64,000 nucleotides of DNA from assembly GCA_018240785.1 (NCBI GenBank), contig JAFEFC010000011.1:187435-251434 (forward strand). Reading direction: 5' to 3'. The position numbers were made by a program, and so were the translations under genes. Source of the DNA: Pseudomonadota bacterium (GTDB lineage: Bacteria > Pseudomonadota > Gammaproteobacteria > Burkholderiales > Rhodocyclaceae). Position 1 is the stretch's first letter. Each line of letters begins with the position of its first letter. The notes below the pieces were generated by a model, which did not search any database, was not told where the DNA came from, and was given only the letters and a program-made list of their open reading frames with translations. Shown here in pieces: positions 59,411-64,000 of this stretch.

Positions 59411-61330
59411 ATGACCATCACTCCGGCCCGCCTCGCCTACGCCGCCGACGGCACGCCCTACTCCGAAATTTTCGACGACGTCTATCACTCCAGCGACGGC
59501 GGGCTGGGCCAGGCACACCACGTCTTCCTTGCCGGCAACGAGCTGCCGCAACGCTGGGCAGGTCGCGACCGCTTCATCGTGCTCGAAACCGGCTTCGGCC
59601 TGGGCCTGAACTTCCTCGCCACCTGGGACGCCTGGCGGCGCGACCCGCAGCGCTGCACGCGGCTGCACTTCGTGTCCTTCGAGCTTCATCCCTTCACCGT
59701 CGACGACCTTGCGCGGCTGCACGCGCGCTGGCCGGAATTCGCGGCGCTGGCTGCCGAGCTGCGCGCCACATGGCCGCCACTGACGCCCGGCGCACACCGC
59801 CTCCATCTCGATGCAGGCCGGGTCTCGCTCACGCTCTGGTTCGGCGATGCACGCGACGGGCTTGCACAACTGGACGTCCGTGCCGACGCGCTCTATCTCG
59901 ACGGCTTCTCGCCAGTACGCAATCCGGACCTGTGGTCGGCGCGCGTGTTCCACCTGCTCGCGCGGCGCGCTGCCGCCGGCGCCACCCTGGCGACCTGGTC
60001 GGTGGCCGGCGAAGTACGCGAAGGCTTGCGCCGCGCCGGCTTCGAAGTCGGCAAGGCTCCGGGCTTCGGCGGCAAGCGGCAGATGCTGCGCGGCCGGCGC
60101 GGCGGCGTGCCGGACGTCGGCGCCAGCCTCGCGCCGCCGGCGCAGGCGCGCCATGCGCTGGTGATCGGCGCCGGACTCGCCGGCAGCGCGGTCGCCGAAC
60201 GGCTGGCGGCGCGCGGCTGGCGCGTGGATGTGGTCGACGCGGCGGCGACGGCCGGACAGGGCGCATCAGGCAACCACGCCGGCGTCCTGCGTCCGCTGCC
60301 CAGCCTGGACGACAACCGCATGGGCCGCCTGACGCGCGCCGGCACGCTGTACGGCTGGCGCCACATCACCCGGCTGCAGGCGCAGGGCCTGCCGGTGCGT
60401 GCCGAACGCTGCGGTGTGCTGCATCTGGCGCGCGATGCGAACCAACTGACCAGGATGCTGGCGGTGGTGGAGCGACTGGCACAGCCGGCCTCGCATCTTC
60501 GCTTCGTCGATGCCGCGCGGGCCTCCGAGCTTGCTGGCTGGCCGCTGCCGCAGGGGGGCTGGTGGTTCGGCGACAGCGGCTGGGTGCAGCCACCCAGCCT
60601 GTGCGCGGCCAACCTCGCAGCCCATCCGGAATGCATCCGCAGCCATTTCGGCCGCCGCGTCATGCGCCTGCAACGAACGGACGACGGCTGGGCCGCCATC
60701 GGTGGCGATGGCGCGGCGATCGCGCGGGCACCGGTCGCGATCCTTGCGGCCGGCACGCTGATCCGCGATTTTCCCGAAGCTTCCGCGCTGCCGGTGGTCA
60801 GCGCGCGCGGCCAGGTGGCCTTGCTGCCGGCCACGGAGGGCAGCGCACCACGGGTGGTCGTCTGCCGCGGGGGTTACGTGAGCCCGGCGGTGGATGGCCT
60901 GCGCTGCGCCGGGGCGAGTTTCGATGTGGATGACGACGATCCCGAATTGCGCGCGGGCGACCACGCGGCCAACCTGGCCAGGCTGGAAGGCATGCTGCCC
61001 GGTTACACCGCCACCCTGCCCGACCACGGCATGCAGGGCCGCGTCGGCTTTCGTCCGGCCTCGCCCGACCGCCTCCCCATGGTGGGCGCCGTGCCCGTGC
61101 CAGCGCCGGTCACCGGTGCCACGCCGCTGGCCGACATCGCGCGCCAGCCGGGGCTTTACGCGGTGTCGGGCTATGGCGCCCGCGGCCTGGTATGGTCAGC
61201 ACTGCTGGCCGAGATGCTCGCATCGCGCCTCGACGGCGACCCTCTTCCGCTCGAGCAGGATCTTGCCGATGCGGTGGATCCGGCGCGCTATCTCCTGCGC
61301 CCGCCGGCACGCATGCGGGGCGACGACTGA
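59411..61330 (+). CDS. mnmC: tRNA mnm5s2U34 bifunctional methyltransferase/oxidoreductase MnmC
   Basis: A 639-residue fusion enzyme finishing mnm5s2U at the wobble base of several tRNAs. The N-terminal methyltransferase domain (about 1-240) has the SAM site LETGFGLGLNFLATWDAW and the YLDGFSPVRNPDLWSA motif. The C-terminal FAD domain (about 250-639) starts ALVIGAGLAGSAVAERLAAR, removes the carboxymethyl group and ends with SGYGARGLVWSALLAEMLAS. Both halves look complete. Start 59411, 19 bp after the DUF808 gene. Confidence 0.95.
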   Translation: MTITPARLAYAADGTPYSEIFDDVYHSSDGGLGQAHHVFLAGNELPQRWAGRDRFIVLETGFGLGLNFLATWDAWRRDPQRCTRLHFVSFELHPFTVDDLARLHARWPEFAALAAELRATWPPLTPGAHRLHLDAGRVSLTLWFGDARDGLAQLDVRADALYLDGFSPVRNPDLWSARVFHLLARRAAAGATLATWSVAGEVREGLRRAGFEVGKAPGFGGKRQMLRGRRGGVPDVGASLAPPAQARHALVIGAGLAGSAVAERLAARGWRVDVVDAAATAGQGASGNHAGVLRPLPSLDDNRMGRLTRAGTLYGWRHITRLQAQGLPVRAERCGVLHLARDANQLTRMLAVVERLAQPASHLRFVDAARASELAGWPLPQGGWWFGDSGWVQPPSLCAANLAAHPECIRSHFGRRVMRLQRTDDGWAAIGGDGAAIARAPVAILAAGTLIRDFPEASALPVVSARGQVALLPATEGSAPRVVVCRGGYVSPAVDGLRCAGASFDVDDDDPELRAGDHAANLARLEGMLPGYTATLPDHGMQGRVGFRPASPDRLPMVGAVPVPAPVTGATPLADIARQPGLYAVSGYGARGLVWSALLAEMLASRLDGDPLPLEQDLADAVDPARYLLRPPARMRGDD

Positions 61331-61371
61331 AACGCGCTGCAGCACCGGCCGCCCGGCCACAGCGCGCCCAG

Positions 61372-61400
61372 TCGAGAGGCATTCGCGTTTGAACTAGAAT
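61372..61400 (+). promoter_or_regulatory. Candidate promoter of the histidine kinase operon
   Basis: TCGAGA (61372-61377), 17 bp, TAGAAT (61395-61400): four of six matches at -35 and a good -10. It lies between mnmC and the kinase, giving a leader of about 85 bases. Confidence 0.4.
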
Positions 61401-61492
61401 CCACATATGGATGGACGTTATCGCTGTCGATTGGCTGGAACATGTGCAGATCTCTGCGCAGCCGACGCGTGCACAAGGACTCAGGCAACGAG

Positions 61493-63103
61493 ATGACGAT
61501 GAAGGACGAAGGCCCGTCGGACCTGTCGCGCCGCAGGGTGAGCACCCTCGACCTGGACGGCTGGCAGTTCCTGAACGTGTCCCACCTGACCGACCCGGCA
61601 GACATCGCGACGCTGGACGTCGCCGAATGTTTCAGCCTGAAGGAGAAGCTCTGGCGCAAGGCACGCCTGCTGAGCGACGCCCACCGGCTCGCCCGTCTCG
61701 GCCATTGGGAATACCTGGTCGACGAGGGCAGCATGCGCTGGTCGCTGGAGATCATGGAGATGCTCGGCTTTCAGCCCGAGCATGGTCCACCTTCGCCGTC
61801 GCAACGTGCCGGCATGCACACCCCGGAGAGTTGGGCACGGCTCGACGGCGCGCTCGAAAGCACGATCACCACCGGCGAGCCCTTCCAGCTCGACGTCGAA
61901 CTCAAGCGCCCGGATGGCGAGCATCGCTGGCTGACGGTGCGGGGCGAGGCCGAGCGCGACGATGCCGGCCGTGTCGTCAAGGTGATCGGGATCGCGCAGG
62001 ACATCACCGAGCACAAGAGTATCGAGGCCGCATTGCGCGCCAGCGAACAGCGCCTGGAAGAAGCGCAGACTCTGTGCCAGGTCGGCAGTTGGGAACTCGA
62101 TCGCGACAATGCCGCGATGCGCTGGTCCCGCGAAGTCTTCCGCCTGTTCGACCGCCCGGAATCGCTGGGCGTGCCCGATCTGAACGAGGCGATGTGCTAC
62201 TACACGCCCGAGTCGCTGGAACAGACGCGCACCGCCTTCTGGCGCGCAATCGACACCGGTGAACGCTGCACACTGGAGCAGGAGGTGCGCCTGCCCTCCG
62301 GCGCAATCCGCCATCACGTGACGGTGATCGTGCCGGTTGCCGATTCCAGCGGCCGCACCTGCAAGCTGTTCGGCACGGTGCAGGACATCACCGAGCGCAG
62401 GCTGCTGGAACTGGAACGCAGCAAGCAACTCGGCCACGTCGCCGAATTGTCCCGGCGCCTGGTGATGGTGCAGGAGCGAGAGCGGCGCAGGCTCGCCAGC
62501 GAGCTGCACGAGCGCGCGAGCCCCAACCTGGCCGCGCTGCAACTAACCTTCTCCAACCTCGCCAGCGCCCTGCCGCCCGACGTTCTCGCCGAGGTCGAAC
62601 CCCTGCTCGACGACATTCGCGGCCTGCTGGCCGACACCACCGCCGGCATCCGCGAGATCTCGACCGAGATGCGCCCTGCCACGCTCGACCACGCCGGGCT
62701 GCTGCCCGCACTGCAGGACTACACCTACCTGTTCAGCCAGCGCAGCGGCATCGAGGTGGAGCTCGCCATCGACGACTTCGATGTGAAATTGGCGCCCGAG
62801 TTGCAATCGGTGCTGTTCCGCATCGTGCAGGAGGCGCTGACGAACTGCGCCAAGCACGCCTCCGCCGGCTGCGTTCGCGTCAGCCTCGCACAGGGCGGCA
62901 GCGCCCTCGAGTTGCGCATCGCCGACGACGGCATCGGCTTCGAACCCTCGATGCTGACCGAGCCGGGTAGCGCGGTGGGACTCGGGCTGATCACCATGCG
63001 CGAGCGCGCCGAGTTCGTCGGTGGCCGCTTCAGCTTGTCGTCGCACCCGGGCAAGGGCACCGAGATCCGCATTTCCTTCGATCTGCACGAGGATGCGCCA
63101 TGA
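61493..63103 (+). CDS. PAS-domain sensor histidine kinase (NarX/HisKA_3 class)
   Basis: A 536-residue cytosolic kinase without membrane segments. Two PAS/PAC units (about 57-185 and 190-320), each ending in a PAC pattern (VVKVIGIAQDITEHKS; TCKLFGTVQDITERRL), are followed by a HisKA_3 dimerisation helix with the phospho-His in ERRRLASELHERASP and an HATPase domain (LQSVLFRIVQEALTNCAKHA, RIADDGIGFEP, GLGLITMRERAEFVGG). The LHER-A-S sequence differs from the more usual LHDxxGQ. The signal is unknown; no haem or flavin motif is evident. The stop overlaps the next start (ATGA), so it pairs with the following regulator. Start 61493 is preferred; 61442 is possible. Confidence 0.9.
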   Translation: MTMKDEGPSDLSRRRVSTLDLDGWQFLNVSHLTDPADIATLDVAECFSLKEKLWRKARLLSDAHRLARLGHWEYLVDEGSMRWSLEIMEMLGFQPEHGPPSPSQRAGMHTPESWARLDGALESTITTGEPFQLDVELKRPDGEHRWLTVRGEAERDDAGRVVKVIGIAQDITEHKSIEAALRASEQRLEEAQTLCQVGSWELDRDNAAMRWSREVFRLFDRPESLGVPDLNEAMCYYTPESLEQTRTAFWRAIDTGERCTLEQEVRLPSGAIRHHVTVIVPVADSSGRTCKLFGTVQDITERRLLELERSKQLGHVAELSRRLVMVQERERRRLASELHERASPNLAALQLTFSNLASALPPDVLAEVEPLLDDIRGLLADTTAGIREISTEMRPATLDHAGLLPALQDYTYLFSQRSGIEVELAIDDFDVKLAPELQSVLFRIVQEALTNCAKHASAGCVRVSLAQGGSALELRIADDGIGFEPSMLTEPGSAVGLGLITMRERAEFVGGRFSLSSHPGKGTEIRISFDLHEDAP

Positions 63104-63747
63104 TGGTCCGACTCATCCTCGCCGACGATCACCAGATGTTCCGCCACGCCCTGCGCGCGCTTCTGGAAAAGGATAAACGCATGACGGTTGTCGCCGAGGC
63201 GAGCAGCGGCGATGAATTGCTCGACATCGTGCGCCAGGTGCAGGCCGACGTCGTCTGCATCGATATCGGCATGCCGGGCATGAACGGCATCGAGGCGACC
63301 CGCCGGCTGCTCGCCATCCAGCCCGGCATCAAGGTCATCGGCCTGTCGGCGTTCTCGGACCGCCAGTTCGTGATGGACATGCTGAACGCCGGGGCCACCG
63401 GCTACGTGACCAAGGCCGAAGCGGGCGACGAGCTGATCCGGGCCATCCAGACCGTCCGCAGGGGCCGCAGCTACCTCTGCCCCGACGTGGCGGCGACGGT
63501 GACCAGCGCGCTGATGGAGAACATGCAGATGGCGACCGCCGCGCCGCGCATCTCGGCGCGCGAGAGACAGGTGCTGCAACTGATCGCCGAAGGCCACACC
63601 TCGGTACGGATCGCCGAGCGACTGCACGTGGCGGCCTCCACGGTCGAGGTGCACCGGCGCAACATCATGCGCAAGCTCGACCTGCACAGCGTCGCCGATC
63701 TCACCCGCTATGCCATCCGCAACGGCATCACTTCAGTGTCGAACTGA
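63100..63747 (+). CDS. NarL/FixJ-family response regulator
   Basis: A 215-residue regulator: receiver domain with acidic pair DD (9-10), phospho-acceptor Asp55 in VVCIDIGMPG and Lys in YVTKAEAG; LuxR-type helix-turn-helix ISARERQVLQLIAEGHTSVR with STVEVHRRNIMRKL at the C-terminus. Its start overlaps the kinase stop by 4 bases, so the two form a cognate pair. A NarL-style 7-2-7 palindrome lies 43 bases past the stop and upstream of the next gene, an obvious candidate target. Confidence 0.94.
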   Translation: MMVRLILADDHQMFRHALRALLEKDKRMTVVAEASSGDELLDIVRQVQADVVCIDIGMPGMNGIEATRRLLAIQPGIKVIGLSAFSDRQFVMDMLNAGATGYVTKAEAGDELIRAIQTVRRGRSYLCPDVAATVTSALMENMQMATAAPRISARERQVLQLIAEGHTSVRIAERLHVAASTVEVHRRNIMRKLDLHSVADLTRYAIRNGITSVSN

Positions 63748-63790
63748 GCCTTTCCGCCGCCGCTCGACGGCCACGACCCTCTACCGCCCC

Positions 63791-63806
63791 TACCGGTATA
63801 TGGGTA
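63791..63806. promoter_or_regulatory. NarL-type 7-2-7 palindrome upstream of the phasin-like gene
   Basis: TACCGGT, two bases, ATGGGTA. The right half matches the NarL heptamer (AKRRGTA) fully; the left half matches at 5 of 7 positions. Arrangement and spacing are those used by NarL/NarP. A TATGCT -10-like box at 63843-63848 lies downstream, placing the site near position -56. Seen in sequence; binding is inference. Confidence 0.45.
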
Positions 63807-63909
63807 GTCCGAACACACCGTCCGCGGTATTTGCGGGTCCCCTATGCTCGCTTAGCATTGAAGCCATTCAAGAAATCTATTTTTCTCACCCGGTAATCGA
63901 GGCCACGCC

Positions 63910-64000
63910 ATGAATTCCCTGCCCTCCGTGCAGCAACTCGCCGACACCGCCAACACCAGCATCCAGCATTTCGTCGCGCTCGCGGACATCGTGCTGAACG
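63910..64000 (+). CDS. Start of a phasin-like protein, cut by window end
   Basis: An open frame from ATG 63910 to the window end, encoding MNSLPSVQQLADTANTSIQH and ten more residues (about 30 in total). GAGG lies 9 bases upstream. The helical, Gln/Ala-rich start resembles betaproteobacterial phasins, but 30 residues are too few for a firm call. It follows the response regulator by 162 bp with a palindrome between. Confidence 0.5.
   Translation, partial: MNSLPSVQQLADTANTSIQHFVALADIVLN

Noticed and set aside
61411-62262. 283-residue frame overlapping the histidine kinase start
   Set aside because: It is the +1 shadow of the kinase; after the first dozen residues the composition is Arg-rich noise.

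Overview
The window reads as ordinary chromosome from a GC-rich betaproteobacterium, most likely of the Rhodocyclales (Azoarcus/Thauera/Aromatoleum type). The grounds are protein character and gene order: argD-argF-argG beside DUF3579, rpsT and murJ; an sdhCDAB-sdhE-gltA-sucAB-lpd block beside mdh; a phasin; a PEP-CTERM protein; and a CioAB-type quinol oxidase. This placement is inference from gene content, since no rRNA or tRNA gene lies in the window. I see no phage, transposon, integrase or CRISPR array.

Layout. 1-4450 (minus): arginine operon argD-argF-argG followed by a DUF2788 membrane protein, ppnP and yajQ (cut by the window start). 4.6-8.4 kb: DUF3579 protein, a PEP-CTERM exported protein, rpsT and divergent murJ. 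8.5-10.3 kb: a FinR-like LysR regulator divergent from fpr. 10.3-18.8 kb (minus): a compact cellulose operon, orf155-bcsA-bcsB-bcsZ-bcsC. 19.2-24.7 kb: ettA, a DUF2249 protein with a Gly/Cys tail, a small unknown protein, a lemA-TPM-TPM operon and a phasin. 24.8-27.3 kb (minus): molybdenum cofactor genes mobB-moeA-moaD-moaE. 27.3-42.1 kb (minus): yoaA-like helicase, zapE and the TCA-cycle block lpd, sucB, sucA, gltA, sdhE, sdhB, sdhA, sdhD, sdhC, headed by a GntR regulator that diverges from mdh. 43.4-49.6 kb: a CitE-like lyase, an MFS transporter, an AEC permease, an LLM flavin oxidoreductase and a chemoreceptor. 49.8-54.7 kb: lysS, a fatty-acid-hydroxylase-like protein and cioAB with its DUF2474 subunit. 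55-61.3 kb: a ChaN-PDZ protein, an M1-type peptidase, a DUF808 protein and mnmC. 61.5-64 kb: a PAS histidine kinase / NarL-type response regulator pair and the start of a phasin-like gene.

The central theme is respiration and carbon flow. The sdh-gltA and suc-lpd genes with mdh encode most of the TCA cycle, and a palindrome between gntR and mdh is a good candidate operator. CioAB is a terminal oxidase. Phasins imply polyhydroxyalkanoate granules. The bcs genes plus the PEP-CTERM protein imply an extracellular matrix.

No clearly new multi-gene system is visible. The best leads are: (i) two related heptad-repeat/hairpin elements flanking lpd; (ii) a NarL-style 7-2-7 palindrome between the response regulator and the phasin-like gene; (iii) the compact bcs operon with an unknown membrane protein coupled to bcsA, a short BcsC and Asn at the usual GH8 base position in BcsZ; (iv) perfect stem-loops in the argD and sdhC leaders; and (v) the Gly/Cys tail on the DUF2249 protein. 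Function calls rest on reading motifs by eye; no database search was run.
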